From: Vesta saturnalis
Lineage: Eukaryota > Arthropoda > Insecta > Coleoptera > Lampyridae
Assembly (NCBI GenBank): GCA_036346205.1
Contig: JARFJB010000103.1
Location: forward strand, 1 to 64,000
Reading direction: 5' to 3'
DNA length: 64,000 nt
Part shown: positions 21,459 through 32,387 of the stretch, piece after piece
Layout: each line of letters begins with the position of its first letter
Numbering within the stretch: the first letter of the stretch is position 1
Program-made: the position numbers and the translations under genes
The notes under the pieces: generated by a model
Databases searched by the model: none
The model's input: only the letters and a program-made list of their open reading frames with translations
What the model was told of the DNA's origin: nothing

Positions 21459-21688
21459 AAAACTAAAATGGTGGTAGGGGTCAGGATAGGATCGGATAGA
21501 ATGGAGTTAGAGTTCTGAGAGGGAAGACCGCAAACGATGGGTATGCGCAGTGATCATGCTGCTATATGTGTATGAGGAAAACTCCTTGAAAAAACGTTAT
21601 GCAAGGTAGACAGTAACGTGATCGAACCCAGTACCATCCAAATGATAAGTAGACTGTGTTATCACAGGTCCAACTAGCTCGGTACTAA
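21242..21688. repeat. 228-bp tandem duplication of the SINE head
   Basis: 21242-21469 is repeated at 21470-21688 with few substitutions. Both units run from GGTGGTAGGGGTCAGG to TAGCTCGGTACTA. The second box B reads GGTTCGATCAC, with one change. The duplication is fairly recent. Confidence 0.9.
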
Positions 21689-22068
21689 TGCCATTTTAAT
21701 TTTAATTCGTTTTGTATACATGTGTTAATCACAGGGAATACCAACCATTATGTATCTGCAACCAATATGGCTCGCCATACGTTACATTATGTTGAAATAA
21801 GAGCAATATGAGGCAAGCTGTATTTAAAAATAAAAATTTATCGTAACTAATGTGTGAGTGTTTAATAGACGAAGTAGAGAATACCTTGTAAATCCCTTGT
21901 ACCTTTTAATGTAACATACAGTTGTACTATTCTCCTTCCTTGATAGCAAAATGTGAAAATTCACCTTTTCAAATATCTTAACGTCTGAAATGCACAACCC
22001 TGAAGTAAAGAACTTTTATGTCGATTTTCTATTGCCTCACGTGCATATAAGACCAGGAACCGCCACTG

Positions 22069-22654
22069 ACCGAGATATTACCAAAATCGTTTAGAAAGGC
22101 GACTCTTGTTTTTTAGCTTCTTGCTAGCGTTACTGATATACTAACCGATTTACCTATATTGTAGCACCTAATTCATCTAAGTATTGTTAAATATATGCTC
22201 AAATTGAACAATAAAATTAACTTGGTTCAAACATCAAGTTTCAAATTAAGTTAGGAAGAGTTCTATTAACCAATATAATAAAAAAATACTACTAAGGAAT
22301 ACAAACACCACATTAAACTTTTGAACGATATATTTTGACAATTACTGATTTACATTAGGGTACTTATCTGGAATCTGAATTTGGTAATTATCTGATCTAA
22401 TATAAAGAATTTAACGTTAAATAAAACAAATTAATATTGTGTAGGTGTTGTGACCTTTCATGATAATCACTACTACCGCAATGTATACAAACATTCCAAA
22501 CAAATTCAAACTGTCACAATTATGGAACTAGACAAAAACTTTACACCAAAATAGTTTTGTTACAATCGCCAAAACGGTATTTAACAGTTTACCGAAAGAA
22601 CTCAAATAAATCAGGAATTTAAATTTATTTAAACGCGGAGTGAGGAATATGCTC
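22069..22654. other. Unassigned AT-rich sequence
   Basis: Nothing recognisable. Confidence 0.6.
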
Positions 22655-22837
22655 TTAGATTTCATCTTCGCGCTCATCATGCATTTTTGCTACAAGTTTA
22701 GGAAAATATTGTCTGTTTGGGTGACGTCTTCCTGGAACCATCGCGGCATACACGCGAGAAGCGTTTCTAGAATTTTGCCTACATTCTTCAAAAATTAGAA
22801 GCGTATCTATTTTTTCAGAACTTGTATAATTTACCAA
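22655..22837 (-). pseudogene. DUF4817 transposase N-terminal fragment
   Basis: The minus strand encodes 60 residues with KIDTLLIFEECRQNSRNASR and VYAAMVPGRRHPNRQYFPKL, the DUF4817 helix-turn-helix pattern. The frame then stops at 22655 and no catalytic segment follows. It is a truncated transposon relic. Confidence 0.6.
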
Positions 22838-23895
22838 AAATACAGTTAATATTAAGAAAAATACAAAAAAGCACGAATACAGTACGAATAAAGCAACAAA
22901 TGCAAAATTTGATTATGACATCAATAAACATGACGAAATAAATAAAATGATTTATTTGGAAAATTGACAGTTTCACCATGGAAACATGCACTGTTTATTT
23001 TTAAGACACTTAGTTTTTCTGAAAGCGCAGCCGGCGCTGGCGCCGTATAGTAAGTAGCACGGCGTGGAACTTAATACTTATTACTTACGGTTGAATAAAA
23101 ATAGTTGACTATTGTCGATTTACAAAAAAAACCTTTAAAAAAACCTAAGGTAAATTTTGTTTAAAAAAATTAGCTATTCTCACGAGCTACCATTAGTGCT
23201 TTTTTAATTTATAGGATGTAAAAAACGAAGTCGTCTGCGTGAATAAAAAGCTAAAATGGCTTGGAAAACAATTCTAGGGCCTCTTAGTTATCGCTAGTGT
23301 CGTTGCTGGTTACGTGGCAGTGCGCGGCGGCGGCCATTGTAAAAGCTGTGGTGATTAGGGTGTTAACCATTAGGATATAATAATAATAAATATGCTATTG
23401 ATGGTTTGTCATATTTAATACTGATTAAACACGTATTGGGTGGTTTCAAAATGTTCCTAAAAATATTCTTTTTAAGCATGCTAATGAACCGCGCTATTGA
23501 AAAAATTGAGTTAGGGTGATAAATACGAATTTGCAAATTTTAAGCGAATCTAAAAGGCACTGAAAAATAAAAACCCATATTGTTTAATTTTAGTTAACTA
23601 CCTGATGTCAAATTAACCATTTTAACCGATTCAAGGCACTGTAGATTGAAAGGGGTGAAAAAGTGACAAGTGGGGTATTATTATTTTCAGAATGTTGTTT
23701 TCTATCAAAATAAGCAAAAATATACCGGTTGTTCATTTAAAATAAGATAGTAAAGGTCATTTCTGCACCAACCGGAAATGACAGAAAACAATTGAATACG
23801 TCAACAAATCCAGATTTATGTGTCACATCTATCTACCAAACTTTATTTATATAAACAAATAAAAAGTTACAGGGCGAACCACCTGCTTGCGACCG
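22838..23895. other. Unassigned sequence with a small GC palindrome
   Basis: No gene was found. A short GC-rich near-palindrome (GCCGGCGCTGGCGCC) lies near 23031-23045. Confidence 0.5.
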
Positions 23896-23896
23896 G

Positions 23897-23904
23897 TATG
23901 TATA

Positions 23905-23953
<49 letters not shown>
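23897..23953. repeat. (AT)n microsatellite
   Basis: Runs on from ATATACATATAT. It lies about 60 bases from a hammerhead-like motif at 24015-24047, an arrangement repeated at 54571-54722. Confidence 0.95.
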
Positions 23954-23956
<3 letters not shown>

Positions 23957-24014
23957 AAATTAAAGGTTATTGGGAGTTAGACCTAGCCAAGTTAATTAAA
24001 TGTATTTATTATTC

Positions 24015-24047
24015 AATATTTCGCTAATGAATTATTAGCTTCATCAG
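24015..24047 (-). ncRNA. Hammerhead-ribozyme-like motif
   Basis: The minus strand reads CTGATGA, then a six-base-pair stem GCTAAT / ATTAGC closed over AATTC, then GAAA. CUGANGA-stem-GAAA is the hammerhead core. One extra A lies between CTGATGA and the stem, and stems I and III are weak, so activity is uncertain. Penelope-like elements are known to carry hammerheads in their terminal repeats; no RT remains nearby. Confidence 0.35.
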
Positions 24048-24173
24048 GAAAATAAAAGTTGTTAATTAAAATTCGGCTTATGGAAAGACAATTGCCAAGA
24101 GCAATTACACCAATTACTTATAAACATTCTAGAACTAATTGACTTCAATTTTACGTAAGTTGTGTTAGTGTTC

Positions 24174-24230
24174 ATAGTTGACAGAGCGATGAAAAGTTAA
24201 ATTTTAACTTTTCATCGCTCTGTCAACTAT
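24174..24230. repeat. Perfect 57-base hairpin
   Basis: Two 28-base arms (24174-24201 and 24203-24230) are exact reverse complements around a single T. The arm begins ATAGTTGACAGAGCGATG. It is isolated, with no terminal repeats recognised around it. Confidence 0.95.
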
Positions 24231-24889
24231 ATTTCTTTCTAAAAAAAACTGGTTAATAATAACTTTGGTGCTCACTTAAAATGTACCCATTCAATTTTAT
24301 TTTTGAATTACGTAAATTTTTGATTAGAATTACTTTTTATCCTTACATCCCCAAGTTTACCACGCGATCATCTACAATGTAACGTCGCACATAAGAGAGT
24401 CATATATTTACCAATGAAAATTATTTACGTTGCAAGAACCCTCATGTTAGTTACACTTACTACTTTGTTTACAATTCAGTTTTTCAAGAAGTTTACACTA
24501 TTTGAACCACAATAACTGTTTCCAGAAAATAATGTATACTTTCTTTCTGATACGTATTGATTTGCTACGTTTGCAGCCTTTGGAGAAACTTACACCTCGT
24601 CTCATAAACATAAGTTTTAAATAATATTTCATGTATGTCACGTCTTTGATCTATTTATAAATCATGACTGAGACAACTTTGATTTCGACCTTTGTGTGAG
24701 GTTATAGGGATGAAACACGTAGGGTAAATTACAGAATAATTTCTGGGCAATATCTTTGTTTATATTGTTTCTGTATACAGGGTGTCTCTAAAAGGTGCGG
24801 AAAAAATACTATCACAAATTCCTAAGGCTAAAATATGACGATCTAACCCGACTTAAAGTGTTACACATGATTTTATATGTTACTCTTAT
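24231..24889. other. Unassigned sequence, possible transposon end
   Basis: TATACAGGGTGTCTCTAAAA at 24775-24794 looks like a mariner-type terminus with a TA flank, but no partner end was found. Confidence 0.35.
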
Positions 24890-26310
24890 GTTGGCTACTT
24901 GCAAATTCTCCTTTCGTGGTTTTTCTGAAAATTTGTTAAGCAGCAACAAAGGTAACTTTTATCAATTATTACAATCTTCGCGAAATATGATAGTGTGCTT
25001 GATGAAATTACAACACTTTCAAACAAAAGCACAAAGTACCCAAGTCCTGCCATTTAAAATAAGTTCATTTCATTGTTATCGAACAAGATTACAGATAATA
25101 TTAATCGCGAGCTTCAAAATGCTCCATACTTCTCCATCATTTTGGATACTACACAGGCTATAGCGAAAGTGGATCAACAGAGCGAGGTCTACCGATACGT
25201 AAAGACTTTATATGATAGAAATAATATACCATTAGAAATCGAAATATGAGAAGCGTTTACGGGATTTCGAGAGGTTGATGACCAATCTGTTGCCGGTTTT
25301 GCCAAGATATTTTGGAATACATTGAAGGAAAAGGTCACGAGTTCAAGAAACGTCGAGGGCAAGGGTATGATGGTGCATCAGTAATAAGCGGTGCGTATAA
25401 CGGTCTTCAGTAAAGGATTCGTAGCAAATCGCCACACGCATTATTTGTTCATTGTGCTGCACATAACTTCAGTTTAGTTTTGAAAGATGCGCTCACTGCG
25501 TATCGTGACTTCGAAGAATTCTTTCAAGTTGTGGAATATACTTATACTTCTTTTTGGACATAATATAGTTCGGTGGAGCGAACTGCAGCATGTCGGAAAG
25601 GTCAATAATATAACATCAAAAAAGTTGAATCCAACTTGATGATATGGAAGGTATGATGCGATATATGCACTCAAAGAAAGATTTTATGATATTTTAAAAT
25701 CTCTATCAAAATTTTAACACCGTGTAAAAGTAAAGAGAGAAATAAACCTACTGGACTTAAAAAAATTAGACAATTTTATATTTTGTGTTATTGTGCAAAC
25801 TATCTGCCAACAGAACAGAAAACAATGGTTTGAAGACGGTATATGACACTCTACAATTGACATTGATTTCGATTTCGTCTTTCATAAATAATTTAGATGC
25901 AGTTGTTCTGGAAGTGGAGCATATATGTCAGAAATGGGACATTTCAAATAAATCCAGTGATAAGAGAATGATGAAAGTGAAGCGCCACTTCGAAGAAATA
26001 GCTGCAAATGAACGTCTAAGTTATTCAGAATCTATAGCTTTTCAATATCAACATTTTCTTCCTCATGATTGATATCATATGCGCTCAGTTAAAACACAGG
26101 TTTAGTGGCGTGAAACATGTTTTGGATACTTATGGCGTAATATAGGCACATTTTATCGCAACTGCCCGTGATGTTGACTTGAAGAAACATGCCAACGCAA
26201 TTTGTAGGCGTTTTCATTACAATGTTTATCCGCTTTTTGCTGTTCAATTACTATCATTGAGGTCTTCATTGGAAAAGGAAACCGGAAATAAGTCCAGCGT
26301 AAAACAATTC
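24890..26310 (+). pseudogene. ZMYM1-like hAT transposase, broken
   Basis: Several frames together give the central and C-terminal parts of a ZMYM1-like hAT transposase. In order these are FRGFSENLLSSNKGNFYQLL, a block with LDTTQAIAKVDQQSEVYRYV, then GQGYDGASVISGAYNGLQ and HALFVHCAAHNFSLVLKDAL (the catalytic-core phrases of this family). Last is a 95-residue stretch (25785-26072) with ISSFINNLDAVVLEVEHI and KRHFEEIAANERL. At least four frame changes and several stops interrupt it. The N-terminal TTF zinc finger is not visible. It is a relic, distinct from the minus-strand copy at 4790-6103. Confidence 0.78.
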
Positions 26311-26430
26311 AGCCATTTTTACCTTTCAACCTACATATGTATATGTAGGTATCCAAGGATATACAATAGACTTTTTTCACTAACGCTAAATCGACTTATT
26401 AGCTCATTTTGTAACGTTTGGCAGATTTTG
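26311..26430. repeat. Dispersed repeat, copy 2
   Basis: Similar to 7066-7205, including the CCTACATATGTATATGTAGG palindrome. It joins the hAT relic on the left and an LTR-leader module on the right. Confidence 0.6.
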
Positions 26431-27078
26431 TAAAGAAATGTGTAACGTAATAATAAATTTTAAAATAATAAAAAGTTAGTTATCCAAAAGTAATGTAATG
26501 AAAATAATAAATTCTCCAAAAAATACATACCTTACACCACTTAATTGTGCCTTTGGCTCATCGGTTGATTAAATTGGGCCGGTTCAAATAAAATGATTTG
26601 CTTAATTAAGTTAAGTTAATGAAGTTATCTCGGACGCCAAATTGTTTTTTTTTAATATCGGAACAATTAAACCGACTTGACAAAAATGTAAAAAATAACA
26701 ATATACAGACTATGTTTATTAAATATTAAATGTAATGATGAAATAATAGTCTTAAAATTATGCTTAAAGTACTAAATAAAACTACATAAATACTTTAGAA
26801 ATTTTGTACACAAACTTTTCTTTTTGACAACCACTGGTATCTAATTATGATTACGGAGAGGCTAACAGGATGAAGCCATTCTTACGTCATCATGGTGCAA
26901 TCTTGACATAATGTTATCTGCCACACCCCAAATTGAATTTATCTTTATTAAATCCGTATAATTTCTTCTTAAAATTGTTAAATCCACTTCTTAGTGCATT
27001 ATTTGGAAGTATCCAAACACAAAATTGCAATCATAAAACGAAAAAAATTGTACGCAACCGTAAAATCAAATGCGTAAA
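26431..27078 (-). repeat. Gypsy family 2: leader, PBS and LTR 3' part (minus)
   Basis: Read on the minus strand this holds the 3' 430 bases of an LTR, the PBS TGGCGTCCGAGATAAC (26639-26624) and a leader that ends at 26431. It is an inverted, closely matching copy of 29205-29839. LTR similarity stops at CAAATGCGTA near 27078, the same LTR site at which TTTGCG-like arrays begin in the copies at 35.5 and 36.8 kb. Confidence 0.8.
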
Positions 27079-28236
27079 ATCAAATAAAAAATAAAATGTA
27101 TATAACCATTTTGAGTTTACCTCTGATCGTTAATTTTCAAACTCTTAACCGTTGATAAGAAAACTAGTAATGCTTGTATACATTTTATTTTTTATTTGAT
27201 TTAGTTATTTTAGTTTCCCTGAATTTGTTTTCGAAATTTTAGCTTTTGACTATTCCTGATTTGTCTAGTGTTACTCTTCTTGGACGGTGCTTGAGGACTT
27301 CGGTTCGCCTCGTGTCAACCTTGATTAATTCACTTCCCGATTGTGACTTCCTGATTATGACAATTTGGTAGCTTTAGGAGGGGGTTGTTGTGTTCGTAAG
27401 AGTGCTTCATCCTTCTCTTTGCTACCACACCTAGATTTCGATTTATTTACCAACGTGCGTGTTAGTTAGGGATATGTTTAGTCTTGGACGACGACTGTGG
27501 AATAACATGAAACCTGAATCTCGTGAAGGGTAGAGTGGCCTCTCTTGTTCTCCACGACGAAGCATCCTGAGCTAATTTGCCATGGAAATAATCGTATCTC
27601 GGATTTACCGATTTTGACGTACCGAACGTGCTGGTTTTGTGTGATGTACCTAGGAGGCTTGGTCTGAGATCACCGGGGTCGAGAAATGGAACCGCTCTCT
27701 TTCGGCCTCAAATCTCGCGATTATTTATTTATAGTTTGTGAGGAAGGATTTTTTTTCTTTTGAGTGGAGTGGCATTTCGCCATGATTTTTTCAACGTTTC
27801 ACCGAATACTGTTCCCGGGTTCCCCGCCCACTGTCCCTTCAGGTCGTGGTTGGGTTCCGTTCTTTTTACGTTAGCTTCAAATTTTTTTTTCTGGTATTTT
27901 CATTTGTTCTTCTGATGGTGGTTTGCTTCACAAACCCCACCAGTTTCGTCTTGCGTGGCTTTGTTTAAGGTTCGGGTACTTTATCTCGACTAGTGGCGTG
28001 CGCGGGTGGTAGCGCGTCAGTAGCTTTTATGTTGTTGCGAGGGGTCTTTCCTGACCAACATCACCACATTTTCCGTACTTCTTTGTACATTTTCTTTTCA
28101 TTTTCGTTTACATTTTGCATAGATTTAATTAGTTTAACATTTTTTATTTTTTTAAATTTTACTAATTTCACTTATTAGCTTAGCGTTTGGAATCTCCGCT
28201 TTGGTGATCTCCGAGTCCAAATTTTAGGACGGGGTG
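27079..28236. other. Moderately GC-rich spacer, unassigned
   Basis: This stretch of about 1.15 kb is richer in G and C than its flanks and has no clear frame. It ends GGACGGGGTG just before the TGTAAC of the plus-strand LTR, which looks like a polypurine tract. It may be the 3' internal part of a family-2 element lying in plus orientation. I see no integrase motifs in it. Confidence 0.4.
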
Positions 28237-29839
28237 TGTAACAACTCTTTTGTGTGTTGTATAAAATATACCTCAATTTAAGATCTTTCCTTCATTTAGT
28301 TCTAAACACAAGAAAATTTTAATTATTTTACAATATTGGTATGAGGTAGGCAACTTAATTTGCATATCTTCTTAGTGCTTATTTTCGTATAGATTTATAA
28401 ACCATTTTCTAATCATTGAGTTGCGCAATGCATCGTGACTTAATTCCATAATCTATGCGTCTGCGTTAAGTACAGTGGCCGGCGTGTAAGAAGACGAGCC
28501 CGCCTATGCGCGAAAGACGACTTTATGATGTTGTTCAAATTCCCGCGTTCGTTTACCTCAGAGGCGTCACATGGTGCATAATGTATATTTTAATAGTATA
28601 TTAAAAGCAATTCAAAGAACCATATTTTATGTAAATACGCAATTTATTATAATTAAAAGCTATACTGGGAGAGATGCCTACATACTTTCAGGGATAGATG
28701 CCTATTATGCAAACATGAAAAACCAAATGTTAAAAAGAAACGCGTCACCAATGGAAATATTGGAATTATTCATCTTCATACGCATTCTTCCAATATACAT
28801 ATAATTAAACATACAAATGTGATACGCCACTGCTTATTATTTTTATTATAATCGGCAACCGCCGTAGTTCTTCGCGATGCGCCGGCTCCTCGTCTTCTTA
28901 CACGCCGGCCACTGTATTCTGATCATATCTTGTGCTCAGAGCTGCATCATCTACTTCGAAATCCTCCCTTTTTGCACTTGCTGTGTAATCTCGAAGCATG
29001 AAGCTGCTTCTTTTTGATTTTATTTAAATTTATGTGAAAAACGCCAACAATTTGGTGGTAAGAGATATATTTTTAATACATTTACATACAATTATAACAT
29101 TTTGCTCTTTTAGGCGTTTTTTCCTTACGGTTTTTTTGACGTTTTTATACATTTATCATTACTTCAATTTACAACGTAATTGAATTTTAAGTACGCATTT
29201 GAATTTATGGTTTCGTACAATTTTTTTCGTTTTATGATTGCAATTTTGTGTTTGGATACTTCCAAATAATGCACTAAGAAGTAGATTTAACAATTTTAAG
29301 AAGAAATTATACGGATTTAATAAAGATAAATTCAATTTGGGGTGTGGCAGATAACATTATGTCAAGATTGCACCATGATGACGTAAGAATGGCTTCATCC
29401 TGTTAACCTCTCCGTAATCATAATTAGATACCAGTGGTTGTCAAAAAGAAAAGTTTGTGTACAAAATTTCTAAGGTATTTATGTAGTTTTATTTAGTACT
29501 TTAAGCATAATTTTAAGACTATTATTTCATCATTACATTTAATATTTAATAAACATAGTCTGTATATTGTTATTTTTTACATTTTTGTCAAGTCGGTTTA
29601 ATTGTTCCGATATTAAAAAAAAACAATTTGGCGTCCGAGATAACTTCATTAACTTAACTTAATTAAGCAAATCATTTTATTTGAACCGGCCCAATTTAAT
29701 CAACCGATGAGCCAAAGGCACAATTATAAGTGGTGTATGTTTTTTTTTGGAGAATTTATTATTTTCATTACATTACTTTTGGATAACTAACTTTTTATTA
29801 TTTTAAAATTTATTATTAAGTTACACATTTCTTTACACT
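28237..29839 (+). repeat. Gypsy family 2: LTR, PBS and leader (plus)
   Basis: The LTR starts TGTAACAACTC at 28237 and ends near 29625. The PBS TGGCGTCCGAGATAAC starts at 29629 and a leader runs to TTACACTG at 29839. A 442-bp MITE (28473-28914) interrupts the LTR, so its true length is about 945. The leader is joined directly to the truncated end of the minus-strand integrase gene, so it faces that element head to head. Confidence 0.8.
28473..28914. mobile_element. Tc1/mariner-type MITE
   Basis: The ends are CAGTGGCCGGCGTGTAAG and its reverse complement, extending imperfectly to nearly 30 bases. TA lies on both sides (28471-28472, 28915-28916). The 442-bp interior has no transposase motif. 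It sits inside the LTR of a Gypsy element, so it is younger than that LTR. Confidence 0.88.
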
Positions 29840-30168
29840 GCAACATCCCATTCCTTATGATCATCTTTAACATAAGATCTAATAGCGGTACCTACTACTT
29901 TATTAACTCTCTCAACAAAATTTACTTGGGGGTGATAACTTGCATTAAACCAAATGGATTGAACTTTGTAAGAACTCATTAAATTTTTAAATTGTGAACT
30001 TTTAAATTGAGGACCGTTGTCCACCATACAAATTTGGGGAATACCATGAACTAGAAATACATAATTTTCAATAAATTGACAAATACCTTTAGCAGTAGCA
30101 CTGCGCATAGGGTGAATCAAAGTAAATTTAGTAAACCAATCACAAATAACTAATAACATTGTTACCAC
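29833..30168 (-). pseudogene. pol: Gypsy family 2 integrase core, truncated
   Basis: The minus strand gives LLVICDWFTKFTLIHPMRSA, then CMVDNGPQFKSSQFK with the second catalytic Asp, and SYHPQVNFVERVNKVVG with the catalytic Glu. The first Asp lies in the upstream frame near 30215 (SIDLVGPF). The gene stops abruptly at VAV where the inverted leader begins, so the integrase C-terminal domain and everything 3' of it are lost. A frame change separates this part from 30287-30700. Confidence 0.85.
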
Positions 30169-30286
30169 TCTTCGATCTAGGAAAAGGACCTACTAAATCA
30201 ATAGAAATACATTGAAAAGGATAAGAGACATTTTTCTCTTTACCCATAAAACCATAATAATTAAATTGTGAAGACTTGCTTCGGTT

Positions 30287-30960
30287 TCAAACATTGCAAA
30301 TCCTAATATATTTGGAAATATCGGACTTCATTTTTGGCCAATAATAAAATTCTTTAATTTTTGAAAAAGTTTTAAAAACACCAAAATGTGATGATGTAGG
30401 TTCATCATGAAATTTTTGTAAAATATCTTTCCTTAAAGATTTCGGAACAACTAACTTCCATTCTACTAAATTCGATTCGATGTTTAAATCATTTGAAATA
30501 AATTTGTAAAGCTTATGCTCTTCGACTCTCCAATCAGGAAATAACTCAGGATTTTTAGAAACGTTGGCTAACATTTTCTTATACCAATCGTCTAAATCTA
30601 CAACAGAAAATTCTAGAGAACTAACTTCCAAAGGGGCTCTAGAAAGTGCATCAGGAACAACATTTAATTTACCTTTACGATGAATAACTTCAAAATCAAA
30701 TTGTTGAAGTTTAACACTCCATCTGGCTAAACGACCAGAAGGATCTTTTAAACTATTAATCCAAATAAGTTAATGATGATCTGTAATAACTTTAAAATGG
30801 GTACCTTCAATATAAGGTCTAAACTTTTGAATTCCAAAAATAACCGCAAGTAACTCACGTTCGGTAATTGAATAATTTTGCTCGGCTTTATTTAAAGTAC
30901 AAGAACCATAAGGGATAACAACTTCATTCTCTCCGACACCTTGTGTTAAAACACATCCAA
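30287..30960 (-). pseudogene. pol: Gypsy family 2 RNase H and integrase zinc domain
   Basis: Between about 30640 and 30960 the minus strand encodes RNase H motifs (CDASNCGVGCVLTQG, NYSITERELLAVIFG, FKVITDHH, GRLARWSVKLQQFDFE) with frame breaks. A zinc-binding integrase N-terminus follows at 30287-30631: KFHDEPTSSHFGVFKTFSKI and a truncated IRICNV where the CxxC should be. FYYWPKMKSDI marks the conserved YYWP block. It is inactive as it stands. Confidence 0.78.
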
Positions 30961-32322
30961 CTCCACAATTAGATGCATCACACTGTAAATAAAAAGTTTT
31001 AGAAAATCTGGGCTCGCTAATATAGGAGCATCAACTAATAAAGATTTAATTTTTAAAAATGAATCATTCGCTTCGTCATTCCATAAAACTTTCTGAGCTT
31101 TCTTCTTACCTTTCAATAAATTGTTAATCGGGGCCAAAATAGTGGAAAAATCATGAATGAAACGTCGATACCAAGAACACATTCCAATAAAACGTTTAAC
31201 TTCAGTAAAAGTATGAGGTTGAGGAAAATTAGTAATAGCTTCCACCTTTGAAGGATCGGTGTGAAGACCATTCTTATCAATAACAAAACCTAAATATGAT
31301 AGTTGAGGTTTACAAAATCCACATTTATCTAAATTAATATTCAAATTGGCATGATTAAGCCTTTTAAAAACTTCTCTTAAAATAGTAACATGTTCCTTGA
31401 AAGTACTTGAAAAAATAATATCGTCTAAATAAACAAAAACGGATTGTGATAAATCATGTCCTAAAATTGAATCCATAAATCGTTGTAATGTACTGGGTGC
31501 GTTGGTAAGTCTCATGGGCATAACACTATACTCAAATAATCCTCTACGTGAAACAGTAAAAGCAGTTTTTTCATAACTCTCCGGGTCTAAAGGAATTTGC
31601 CAAAAAGCTTTCTTTAAATCAATAGAAGTTAAATAACGAGCATCTCTTAATTTATCCAAAATATCATTTAAAAATGGTAAAGGATAAGCATCTTTTTTTG
31701 TAATAGAATTTAATTTCTTTGCATCAAAACAAACTCTAAAATCGCCTAACTCCTTTTTAACTAAAACCATTGGAGAATTCCAAGGGGAAGAACTGGGTCT
31801 AATAATTCCTTGCTCTAGCATATCATCAATTTCTCTGTTCGTATGCTCCAACATAGCAGGAGATAATGGAAAATAACGTTGTTTAATTGGTACTGCATCA
31901 CCAGTATTAATAGAATGAAAAACTTTATTTGTTTTACCTAATTTGGAATTTGATAATGTTCTAAAAAGGTCAATAACTTGGTTTAATCCAAAAACTTGAT
32001 CATTATTAAGATCTTCCATACTCTTAATCATAGAAAAAATTGTCTCCGCAGAGTTTGCAACAAAAGAATTCTCACTAAAATCGGCTTTAATTTCAAATAA
32101 ATGACAAAAATCTACTCCCAAAATAATAGCAGTAGTAATAAATTCAGAAACAATAACTGAAATAGTTTTAGTAATACCATTAACAGTTAAAGATAAGTCA
32201 ACACTCCCCAAAATGGATTGTGAAGAACCATCAGCAATAATCAATGAAGAAAAAGGTGAATTCCTATTTAATTTCAAATCATATTTATCAATTAAATATA
32301 AAGCAAATTTTAGGAGTCCCAT
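30946..32322 (-). pseudogene. pol: Gypsy family 2 protease remnant and reverse transcriptase
   Basis: A frame of 458 residues on the minus strand. The first 85 or so residues resemble the C-terminal half of a retropepsin (TAIILGVDFCHLFEI), but the DTG active site upstream is not in this frame. The RT is well preserved: IIRPSSSPWNSPMVLVKK, LTSIDLKKAFWQIPL with the first Asp, TNAPSTLQRFMD and VYLDDIIF with the YLDD catalytic pair. The connection subdomain (FIGMCSWYRRFI) is present. It is less GC-rich and clearly different from the pol at 12597, so it belongs to a second family. Confidence 0.88.
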
Positions 32323-32387
32323 AAAATTCCTTAACAGTAATCAACCAATCTTGGAAAACCTCTGAAAAATCAAAACGAATGTGTCGA

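Larger units (their letters stand above)
20923..22068. mobile_element. Non-autonomous hAT element
   Basis: The ends are CAGTGGAGGCTACTATG and, inverted, CAGTGGCGGTTCCTGG. The flanks ACCTAGAT (20915-20922) and ACCGAGAT (22069-22076) match at 7 of 8 bases, a clear hAT target duplication. The interior of about 1.1 kb has no transposase. It carries a SINE-like insertion with a tandem duplication. The terminal sequence resembles that of the hAT element at 4726-6490. Confidence 0.8.
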
